6,306 nt of DNA from Gemmatimonadota bacterium. Its GTDB lineage: Bacteria; Gemmatimonadota; Gemmatimonadetes; Gemmatimonadales; Gemmatimonadaceae. The stretch spans positions 1 to 6,306 of the forward strand of contig JAOUHR010000116.1 of the NCBI GenBank assembly GCA_029884515.1, read 5' to 3'. The position numbers were made by a program, and so were the translations under genes. Of this stretch, positions 1-5,583 are shown in pieces; position 1 is the stretch's first letter, and the number at the start of each line of letters is the position of its first letter. The notes beneath the pieces are model-generated. The model was not told the DNA's origin. It made no database searches and was given only the letters and a program-made list of their open reading frames with translations.

Positions 1-1461
1 CTCCTGGTGGTCGCCGGAGAGGAGCACGGTGCGCCCGAGCCCGAGCGCGCGCAGCCGCTCGATGAACTCGGGGAGCCCGGCACGCATGCGGTCGGCGAAC
101 GCGATGACGCCGGCCGCCCTCCCGTCCACGGTGACGTAGGCGCGCAGGCCGGAGCCCGCGAGCGCGATCCTCTCGAGCGCCGCGACCGCGGCCGGGTCGC
201 GGCGCGCGATGAACGAAAGGGCGCCCACGGCCACCGTCTGCCCCTCGACGCGCCCGGAGACGCCCTGGCCGGGCGACTCCTCGACATCCTCGGCAGGGGG
301 CAGCGTGCGTCCGTCCGCCGTCGCCGCATCCACCACGGAGCGGGCGAGCAGGTGCCCGGAACCGAGCTCGATCGCCGCGGCCAGGCGAAGGACCTCCGCC
401 TCTCCGCCGGGCGTCGTGGCCGCCACGACGCCCACGACGGGACGCCCCAACGTGAGCGTGCCCGTCTTGTCGAACACCACGGCGTCCACCTGCGCGAGCT
501 GCTCGAGTGCGGTGCCGTTGCGCACGACGATCTGGCGCCGCGCCGCGCGGTTGATGCCACCGATGATCGCGACCGGCGTCGCGAGGAGCAGCGGGCAGGG
601 CGTCGCCACGACGAGCACCGCGAGCACGCGCTGCGGGTCGCCCGAGAGCCACCATGCGATCGCACAGGCGAGGAGCGTCACCGGCGTGAACCAGACGGCC
701 CAGCGGTCGGCGTTGCGCTGGATCGGCGACTTCTCCTCCTGCGCCGTGCGCACCAGCTCGACGATGCGCGCGTAGAGCGACTCGCTCGCCGGCGCCGTCA
801 CGCGGATGACGAGCGGGGAGGCGACGTTCACCACGCCGGAGCGCACGGGGGCGTCCACCGCGACGCGCTGCGGGAGTGGCTCGCCCGTGATGCGCGACGT
901 GTCGAGCGAGCTCCTGCCATCCACGACGACACCGTCGGTGGGGACCATCTCGCCCGGCCGCACGAGGATGCGGTCGCCGACGACGATCGCTTCCGCGGCC
1001 ACGTCCTCGATGTCCTGCGATCCGAGCGGGCCCACCCGGTGGGCCACCCGCGGCGCGGCGGCCTCGAGTTCGCGCACGGCGGCCGAGGCGCGGCCCTCGG
1101 CGTAGCGCTCGAGCAGTTCGCCGCCGGTCTGCATCAGCACGATCACGAGCCCCGCGATCGGCTGGTCGAGCACCACCGCCGTCACGATCGCGAGCATCGC
1201 GACCACGTCCGCCGCGAAACGGCCGCCGAGGAGCCCGCGCAGGGTCTTGAGCACCACCGGCGCGCCGAGCACGATGAGCGCCACCAGCAGGAAGGGTGCG
1301 GTCCACGTCCGCGTGGCGTCCCCGAGCGCGAAGAGGCCGCCGAGGATGAGTGCGGCGAGGGCCAACGCCGGGATGCGGGCGGCCTTCACCGGGAAGGGAA
1401 GCGCCCCGAGCCCACGGAGGGGCGCGGGGCGCTCGGCCGACGCGACGTCGAACGAGCTCAC
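1..1461 (-). CDS. Heavy-metal P1B-type ATPase with TPCP motif (3' end cut by window)
   Basis: The N-terminal 487 residues of a metal-exporting P-type ATPase are present. Hydrophobic helices at about 28-47, 55-73, 83-98 and 101-112 precede the actuator domain with ITGEP (191-195). A helix pair follows at about 255-303 with the metal-site motif TPCP (287-290). DKTGTLT carries the phosphorylated Asp331. The nucleotide-binding domain contains His370 and GQGVSG (398-403), and the hinge LSGD appears at 481-484; the GDGxND motif and last helices are outside the window. The TPC motif is the hallmark of subgroup P1B-5, for which nickel and iron export has been reported; the substrate here is inference. 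The N-terminus is short, with no CxxC or His-rich metal-binding domain. The usual HP dipeptide of the N-domain is HL (370-371). The GTG start at 1461 has no Shine-Dalgarno sequence and sits one base after the stop of the small membrane gene, which supports coupling. A later in-frame GTG at codon 25 is less likely. Confidence 0.93.
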   Translation of the reverse strand, partial: MSSFDVASAERPAPLRGLGALPFPVKAARIPALALAALILGGLFALGDATRTWTAPFLLVALIVLGAPVVLKTLRGLLGGRFAADVVAMLAIVTAVVLDQPIAGLVIVLMQTGGELLERYAEGRASAAVRELEAAAPRVAHRVGPLGSQDIEDVAAEAIVVGDRILVRPGEMVPTDGVVVDGRSSLDTSRITGEPLPQRVAVDAPVRSGVVNVASPLVIRVTAPASESLYARIVELVRTAQEEKSPIQRNADRWAVWFTPVTLLACAIAWWLSGDPQRVLAVLVVATPCPLLLATPVAIIGGINRAARRQIVVRNGTALEQLAQVDAVVFDKTGTLTLGRPVVGVVAATTPGGEAEVLRLAAAIELGSGHLLARSVVDAATADGRTLPPAEDVEESPGQGVSGRVEGQTVAVGALSFIARRDPAAVAALERIALAGSGLRAYVTVDGRAAGVIAFADRMRAGLPEFIERLRALGLGRTVLLSGDHQE

Positions 1462-1462
1462 G

Positions 1463-1636
1463 TCACGGGGTCTGGGCCGCCGGCGCCTCGGCGGCGCCTT
1501 CCTCGTGCCCGGCGTACATCCGGTTCACGATCGTCACCATCGTCACCACGAGCGCGCCGATCACGATCGCGCCGACGATGACGCCCTTGAAGGCCGCCGC
1601 GGTATCGCGGCCGGACATCGGGGTTCCTGCAGTCAT
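1463..1636 (-). CDS. Small single-span membrane protein upstream of the metal ATPase (57 aa)
   Basis: This is a short gene. The product has a 17-residue polar N-terminus and one hydrophobic helix at about 18-37 (GVIVGAIVIGALVVTMVTIV). The helix is followed by NRMY and an acidic, alanine- and proline-rich tail (HEEGAAEAPAAQTP). The start at 1636 is preceded by GAGG eight bases away, the clearest Shine-Dalgarno sequence in the window. A second in-frame ATG at codon 7 also has AGGA six bases upstream. The stop lies one base before the GTG of the P-type ATPase (TGAcGTG), so the two are almost certainly translated together. I do not recognise the family. Small one-helix partners are known for other P-type ATPases, such as KdpF of the Kdp potassium pump, so a subunit or regulator role is a reasonable guess. 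I infer an inner-membrane location. Confidence 0.75.
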   Translation of the reverse strand: MTAGTPMSGRDTAAAFKGVIVGAIVIGALVVTMVTIVNRMYAGHEEGAAEAPAAQTP

Positions 1637-1644
1637 GGATCGAA

Positions 1645-1648
1645 CCTC
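1645..1648 (-). promoter_or_regulatory. Shine-Dalgarno sequence for the 57-aa membrane protein
   Basis: TTGAGGTT has GAGG eight bases before the ATG at 1636. It stands out because the other gene starts visible in the window lack such a motif, and it supports both the reality and the chosen start of this small gene. It lies in the 42-base gap after the cyclophilin stop. Confidence 0.6.
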
Positions 1649-1678
1649 AATGGGTGCGGGGGAGGGCGATGCGCCGCG

Positions 1679-2137
1679 TCAGGCGACGCGCACCTTCACC
1701 ATGTGGTCGTTCTGGGTGAGCTTCTGCATCACGTCGAGGCCGCCGTTGATCTGTCCGAACACGGTGTGGACGCCGTTCAGGTGCCGGGTGTTCGCCTCCG
1801 AGAGCACCATGAAGAACTGCGAGCCGCCCGTGTCCTTGCCGGCATGCGCCATGGAGAGCGCGCCCACCTTGTGCGTCTGCGGGTTGTCCTTGGTCTCGCA
1901 CTTGATGGTCCACCCGGGGCCGCCCGTGCCCGGCGGGCCCTTCGGCTTGCCGCCGATCCTGGCGTTCGGGCAGCCGCCCTGCACGACGAAGTCGGGGATC
2001 ACGCGGTGGAACTGGATGGCGTCGTAGAAGCCCTCGTTGGCAAGCTTCTCGAAGTTGGCCACCGTGCCGGGCGCATCCTTGTCGAACAGCTCGGCGGTGA
2101 TGGTCCCCTTGTTGGTCTCGAATGTGGCGGTCTTCAT
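1679..2137 (-). CDS. Cyclophilin-type peptidyl-prolyl cis-trans isomerase
   Basis: This 152-residue single-domain cyclophilin catalyses proline isomerisation during protein folding. No signal peptide is present, so it should be cytoplasmic. The core motif [13 protein letters not shown] (43-55) supplies catalytic Arg45 and Gln53, equivalent to human CypA Arg55 and Gln63. [20 protein letters not shown] (92-111) contains the Gln107 and Phe109 equivalents of Gln111 and Phe113. The C-terminal [14 protein letters not shown] is also typical. The residue equivalent to CypA Trp121 appears to be His119, which predicts weak cyclosporin binding. A glycine- and proline-rich loop (56-75, with [12 protein letters not shown] after it) is longer than in many bacterial cyclophilins and brings Cys56 and Cys80. 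The gene stands 60 bases after the lipoprotein gene. The ATG has no Shine-Dalgarno sequence, but the product begins exactly where the family does. Confidence 0.97.
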   Translation of the reverse strand: MKTATFETNKGTITAELFDKDAPGTVANFEKLANEGFYDAIQFHRVIPDFVVQGGCPNARIGGKPKGPPGTGGPGWTIKCETKDNPQTHKVGALSMAHAGKDTGGSQFFMVLSEANTRHLNGVHTVFGQINGGLDVMQKLTQNDHMVKVRVA

Positions 2138-2197
2138 CGGGATGGATTCGGTGACGAGTCAGGTGGTGAAGGACGAACGGGAGGAATCTAAGCGATC

Positions 2198-2650
2198 CTA
2201 CGGCGAGGTGCGCGCCGGTGACGACGCCGCGAACACGTAGTAGCGCGGCACCTTGCAGCCGTAGCGCTCCGCTGGCGTGAAGGTCCACTTGGCGATCGCG
2301 TTCCTCGCCCCGGTCACGAACCACGCGTTCGACGCCTCGAGCACGGCGAAGGTGGTCATGTCGGGCTTGCCCAGCGTGTCCACGAGCACCTCCACGCGGA
2401 CCACGGAGCTGCCGTTCCGGTTGAGCACGCCGCGGGGGACGGGCCGCCGGATGGGCGCCGGGTCCATCTTCACCGGCGCGGGGACCTTGTCCACCTCGAG
2501 GCGCGGGTCGAGCGCCGCTTCGTCGCGCGCGAGCACGCAGGAGTCCATCGGTGCGGCGAGGAGCTGGGCGTTCTTCGTCTTCGGCCCTGAAGGGGCGCAG
2601 GCGGCCGCGAGGATCGCGCCGGCGACGGCGAGGAGGCGGGAGCGGGTCAT
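2198..2650 (-). CDS. Probable lipoprotein with TonB C-terminal-like domain
   Basis: The 150-residue product starts with a short basic-hydrophobic signal (MTRSRLLAVAGAILAAAC). Cys18 is a plausible lipidation site, although the lipobox has Ala rather than Leu, Val or Ile at -3. A spacer rich in proline and charge (about 45-75) leads to a region resembling a TonB C-terminal domain at about 81-140. It begins SSVVRVEVLVDTLGKPD and ends with the characteristic WTFTPAERYGCKVPRYYVF. True TonB proteins have an N-terminal membrane helix and a long proline linker. Here both are replaced by a lipid anchor and a short linker, so it is not a normal TonB energiser. Cys38 and Cys132 could form a disulfide in the periplasm. 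The ATG overlaps the nth stop as ATGA, so translation is probably coupled to the repair gene, although the two have no evident shared function. The exact role is unknown. Confidence 0.85.
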   Translation of the reverse strand: MTRSRLLAVAGAILAAACAPSGPKTKNAQLLAAPMDSCVLARDEAALDPRLEVDKVPAPVKMDPAPIRRPVPRGVLNRNGSSVVRVEVLVDTLGKPDMTTFAVLEASNAWFVTGARNAIAKWTFTPAERYGCKVPRYYVFAASSPARTSP

Positions 2651-3330
2651 GTGCGGGATGAGGGGCAGACATCGTGCAGTGTGCACTCGCCGCAGCGCGG
2701 CTTGCGGGCCTCGCAGACGCGGCGCCCGTGCCAGATGAGGAGGTGGGAGAGCATGCCCCAGGAGGGGCGGTCGAAGAGGGGCGTGAGGGCGCGCTCGATG
2801 CGCACCGGGTCCGTCGCGCGGGTGAGCCCGAGGCGCACGGCGAGCCGCGCCACGTGCGTGTCCACCACGATCCCCTCGTGCACCCCGAACGCGTTGCTCA
2901 GCACCACGTTCGCGGTCTTGCGGCCCACGCCGGGGAGGGCCACGAGGTCGTCCATCGTACCGGGGAGCCGGCCGTCGTGCGCCGCCACCACCGCGCGCGC
3001 GAGTCCGGAGAGCGACTTCGCCTTGTTGCGGAAGAACCCCGTGCTGCGGATCACGTCCTCGATCTCCGCGACCGGCGCCTGGGCCAGCGCGGCCGCATCG
3101 GGCCATCGCGTGAAGAGGTCGGGGGTGACCATGTTCACGCGCTTGTCCGTGCACTGCGCGGAGAGCACCGTGGCGACCGCGAGTTCGAATGGGTTCCGGT
3201 ACTCGAGTTCGCAGTGCGCGTCAGGGTACGCGGCCGCGAGGCGGCGCCGGATCTCCTGCGCGTGGGCGCGCAGCTCGGCGCCCCGACGCATGCGCCTGCG
3301 GCGCGGCTTGCTCCGCTTCTTGACCGCCAC
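2647..3330 (-). CDS. nth: Endonuclease III, DNA glycosylase/AP lyase
   Basis: This bifunctional base-excision-repair enzyme removes oxidised pyrimidines and cuts the resulting abasic site. The 227-residue product carries the whole family signature: FELAVATVLSAQCTD (48-62), the helix-hairpin-helix LPGVGRKTAN (132-141) with catalytic Lys138, catalytic Asp157 in VVDTHVARL, and the C-terminal 4Fe-4S ligands Cys206, Cys213, Cys216 and Cys222 in the canonical C-x6-C-x2-C-x5-C spacing. The chosen GTG start is five bases after the polX stop and gives a very basic N-terminal tail (KKRSKPRRRRMRR) not found in E. coli Nth. The alternative ATG at 3291 (Met14) would give a 214-residue protein, closer to the E. 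coli length of 211. Neither start has a good Shine-Dalgarno sequence. Co-transcription with polX is likely and makes functional sense. Confidence 0.97.
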   Translation of the reverse strand: MAVKKRSKPRRRRMRRGAELRAHAQEIRRRLAAAYPDAHCELEYRNPFELAVATVLSAQCTDKRVNMVTPDLFTRWPDAAALAQAPVAEIEDVIRSTGFFRNKAKSLSGLARAVVAAHDGRLPGTMDDLVALPGVGRKTANVVLSNAFGVHEGIVVDTHVARLAVRLGLTRATDPVRIERALTPLFDRPSWGMLSHLLIWHGRRVCEARKPRCGECTLHDVCPSSRT

Positions 3331-3335
3331 CGTTG

Positions 3336-5066
3336 TCAGGCGCCCGCGCGTGCGAGGCGACGACGGGTCGCGAAGGCGACCACGTCGTCCGCGGATCGGG
3401 TGTTGATCACGTCGTCCGCGGCGAGCCAGCCCTTGCGTGCCATGCCGATGCCGAGCGCCATGTTCTCGAGGCCGTCCACCGAGTGCGCGTCCGGCCCGAT
3501 CTCGATGCGCACCCCATGGCGGCGCGCCGAGCGGCAGAGCCGCCAGTCGAGGTCGAGGCGGTGCGGGTCGGCGTTGAGTTCGATGGCGACACCTGCCTCG
3601 CCGGCCCGCGCCATCACCGCGTCCATGTCGATCGCGTACGGCTCGCGCGTGAGCAGCAACCGGCCGGTGGGATGCCCGAGCACCGCCATGTGCGGGTCGT
3701 CGAGCGCCTTGAGCACGCGGTCGGTCATCTGCGTCTCGTTCATCCCGAACCGCGAGTGCACGGAGGCGATCACGTAGTCGAAGCGGTCGAGCACCTCGGC
3801 CGGGTAGTCGATCCGGCCGCAGGGCAGGATGTCGGCCTCCACGCCCTTGAGCACGCGGAAGTCGGAGAAGGAGGCATTGATCGCGTCGATCTCCTCGTGC
3901 TGCCGCGCGAGCGACTCGGCGGTGAGCCCACCGGCGTAGAATGCCGACTGCGAGTGGTCCGAGACGCCGAGATAGCTCCAGCCCCGGCGGCGCGCTTCCG
4001 CGGCGAGTTCGGCGATGGTCGCGCCCCCGTCGGAGTACTGCGAATGGCAGTGGAGCACGCCGCGGATGTCGGTGAGCGCGATGAGGTCGGGCATCGTGCC
4101 CTCGGCCGCCGCGGCGGACTCGCCGAGCCCCTCGCGGAGCTCCGGCGCGAGCCAGGGGAGCCCGATGGCGGCGTAGAGTGCCGGCTCATCCGCGAGCTCC
4201 ACCGCGCTGCCGTCCGCACGGCGCAGGTGGCGCTCGCCGAGCGTCAGCCCACGCAGCGCCGCGCGCGCCGCCACTTCCCGCACGTGCGACTCCGACCCCG
4301 TCGCCCGGAACCAGGAGACCACGAACTCGTCCGCCGGGACGCAGTGGAGCTGGAGGCGCATCCCGTCGTCGAAGCGGATGGAGACCTCGCGCGTGCCGCT
4401 GCCGACCGAGTCGCGCACGCCGGGAAGGCGCGCGCAGGCGGCAGCGACCGCCTCGGGGTCGCGCGCGCAGGCGGCCACGACCTCCACCTCGCGGATGGTC
4501 TCGCAGTGGCGCCGGATGGTGCCGGCGATCTCGGCGCGCACCACGCCGCCCACGCGCCGGATGGCCGCGAGCATGCGGGTGGCCTCGGCGATGCCGTGCG
4601 GGAGGAGCACCTGCGCGCCGCTCTCCTTGAGCCAGGCGATGCCGCGCAGCACCTGCTCGGCGGTTCGGGCGCCGAACCGCGGGAGCCTGGCGAGGCGGCC
4701 GTCCCGCGCCGCCGCCTCGAGCTCCTGCAGCGTGTCGATGCCGAGCCCCTCGTGGATCCGACGGATGCGCGACGGCCCGAGGCCGGGGACGCGCAGCATC
4801 TCGAAGAGGCCCTCGGGCGTGGACTCGCGGAGCTGGTCGAGGAGGGTGGATTCGCCGGGGTCCACGAGGTCCTCCAGCACGTCCACCACCTCGGGCGCGA
4901 ACCGGCGGCGGTCGCGCCGGAGGAGCTCGGCGAGGGGGGAGGGGTCGTTCGCCGCGAGGGCGCGCGCGGCGTCGGCGTAGGGCGCGGGCACCGTCGGGTC
5001 CTCCCCCTGCAATTCGAGCAGGGCGACGATCTCGTGGAGCAGGTGTGCGGCGGCGCGCGAATCCAT
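3336..5066 (-). CDS. polX: PolX-family protein with PHP domain; polymerase active site degenerate
   Basis: The 576 residues match the usual length and architecture of bacterial PolX. There is an N-terminal helical 8-kDa-like region (1-90), helix-hairpin-helix motifs near 91-110 (VPGLGPSRI) and 126-143, a polymerase palm and thumb (about 160-315, ending in the family-typical YAAIGLPWLAPELREG) and a C-terminal PHP phosphoesterase domain (about 333-570). Bacterial PolX normally fills short gaps and trims 3' ends in base-excision repair. Here the palm motif that normally reads GDxDxV is REVEVV, so the two metal-binding aspartates are E193 and E195. The third aspartate, in the usual VDLRxV, is Q239 (LQLHCV). 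The usual FTGSKxHN is ATGSESHV. The PHP ligands are all present: H339, H341, D346, H371, E410, H437, H465, D526 and H528. I infer an active 3' nuclease or phosphoesterase with weak or no polymerase activity. The ATG at 5066 lacks a Shine-Dalgarno sequence. nth follows five bases after the stop. Confidence 0.95.
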   Translation of the reverse strand: MDSRAAAHLLHEIVALLELQGEDPTVPAPYADAARALAANDPSPLAELLRRDRRRFAPEVVDVLEDLVDPGESTLLDQLRESTPEGLFEMLRVPGLGPSRIRRIHEGLGIDTLQELEAAARDGRLARLPRFGARTAEQVLRGIAWLKESGAQVLLPHGIAEATRMLAAIRRVGGVVRAEIAGTIRRHCETIREVEVVAACARDPEAVAAACARLPGVRDSVGSGTREVSIRFDDGMRLQLHCVPADEFVVSWFRATGSESHVREVAARAALRGLTLGERHLRRADGSAVELADEPALYAAIGLPWLAPELREGLGESAAAAEGTMPDLIALTDIRGVLHCHSQYSDGGATIAELAAEARRRGWSYLGVSDHSQSAFYAGGLTAESLARQHEEIDAINASFSDFRVLKGVEADILPCGRIDYPAEVLDRFDYVIASVHSRFGMNETQMTDRVLKALDDPHMAVLGHPTGRLLLTREPYAIDMDAVMARAGEAGVAIELNADPHRLDLDWRLCRSARRHGVRIEIGPDAHSVDGLENMALGIGMARKGWLAADDVINTRSADDVVAFATRRRLARAGA

Positions 5067-5071
5067 GCCGG

Positions 5072-5077
5072 AATATA
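5072..5077 (-). promoter_or_regulatory. Possible -10 element (TATATT) for a leaderless polX transcript
   Basis: TATATT is an isolated AT-rich hexamer in very GC-rich DNA, ending six bases before the A of the polX ATG. A -10 box in that place would start transcription at or next to the ATG and give a leaderless mRNA, which fits the absence of any Shine-Dalgarno sequence before polX. No convincing -35 match lies 16-18 bases upstream (the sequence there is GTCGGG-like). The call rests on position and composition only. Confidence 0.35.
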
Positions 5078-5083
5078 GCGGCT

Positions 5084-5098
5084 CGGGGGGGACCCCCG
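5084..5098 (-). other. Short GC hairpin between the 151-aa gene and polX
   Basis: A six-base inverted repeat, CGGGGG and CCCCCG, flanks a three-base loop in the 60-base gap before polX. It is the only obvious fold in that gap. No T-run follows it on the minus strand, so it is not a classical intrinsic terminator. It could weakly end or pause the upstream transcript, or it may simply reflect local G/C runs. Confidence 0.25.
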
Positions 5099-5126
5099 AC
5101 GACGACGCGCTGTGGCGCAGCCCAGC

Positions 5127-5582
5127 CTAGGTCTCGATGCCCGCGTGCTCGCCCAGGCGATCGATCAGCGAGTGGAGCTGCTGCTCCGTGAGGTCGATCT
5201 CCTGCGCGGCGCCCTCCACGTCGAGGAGCCCGGCCCGCATGGAGACCGCGACCTGGTTCAGGAAGCGGATCTTGGCGAGGATGTCCTCGGTGTGCTTCCG
5301 CAGGCCGCGGAAGCGGCGCTTCTCGGCGAGCCCACGCCGGTAGCGCTTCACCATCTCGGGCTCGGTGAGGCGCTTGGTGAGCGCGATCACCTCGTCGCGG
5401 GTGCGGCCGGGGAACGCCCCGCGGTCCGGGATCCCCAGGTCGTCCCACGACTCGTCGGCGAACCAGAGGCGCCCGACGTACTCGATCCCGTCGAACTGGA
5501 TCCGCACGGAGACGTTGTAGCGGCGTCCCTCGTACTCGATCGTGCCCACGTAGGGCTGGGTGATCTCGTCGTGTGTGGCCAT
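5127..5582 (-). CDS. Conserved-looking hypothetical protein, 151 aa
   Basis: I do not recognise this family. The start is the ATG one base after the hydrolase stop (TGAGATG); the open frame upstream of it is a shadow of the hydrolase gene. No Shine-Dalgarno sequence precedes it, so it probably relies on translational coupling. Residues of about 10-41 (YVGTIEYEGRRYNV, then VRIQFDGIEYVGRLWFAD) alternate hydrophobic and polar residues, as expected for a small antiparallel beta sheet. Residues of about 60-145 are strongly helical and charged, with a very basic stretch at 79-97 (KRYRRGLAEKRRFRGLRK) and a leucine-rich amphipathic C-terminal segment. There is no signal peptide, membrane helix or cysteine motif. 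It is probably a soluble cytoplasmic protein; the basic helix could bind nucleic acid, but that is inference. Normal codon use and tight packing argue that it is a real gene. Confidence 0.85.
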   Translation of the reverse strand: MATHDEITQPYVGTIEYEGRRYNVSVRIQFDGIEYVGRLWFADESWDDLGIPDRGAFPGRTRDEVIALTKRLTEPEMVKRYRRGLAEKRRFRGLRKHTEDILAKIRFLNQVAVSMRAGLLDVEGAAQEIDLTEQQLHSLIDRLGEHAGIET

Positions 5583-5583
5583 C

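Noticed and set aside
7..1581. A 524-codon open frame on the plus strand opposite the metal ATPase and small membrane gene.
   Set aside because: The product is dominated by Arg, Glu, Asp, His and Gly with no recognisable domain. It is the antisense shadow expected opposite a GC-rich coding gene, whereas the minus strand carries clear P-type ATPase motifs.
2185..2190. TAGATT before the cyclophilin gene as a possible -10 box.
   Set aside because: No -35 match lies at 16-18 bases, it directly follows the lipoprotein stop, and the match is too weak to call a promoter.
1647..2672. A 341-codon minus-strand frame across the lipoprotein and cyclophilin genes.
   Set aside because: It is out of phase with both genes, Arg/Pro-rich and without motifs; the cyclophilin frame is unambiguous.
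3381..3421. A 14-base direct repeat (cacgtcgtccgcgg) with a 27-base period near the 3' end of polX.
   Set aside because: It encodes two ADDV segments in the normal C-terminal region of PolX. The spacing is in frame and there are only two copies, so it is probably coincidental codon reuse.
3333..5078. A 581-codon plus-strand open frame covering the whole of polX.
   Set aside because: The length is striking, but the product is low-complexity (Arg/His/Glu/Val/Gly) and has no motif. Codon bias in GC-rich DNA leaves the opposite frame open.
4186..5448. A 420-codon minus-strand frame overlapping polX and the 151-aa gene out of phase.
   Set aside because: It is rich in Arg, Pro and Ala with no domain, and it overlaps two well-supported genes.
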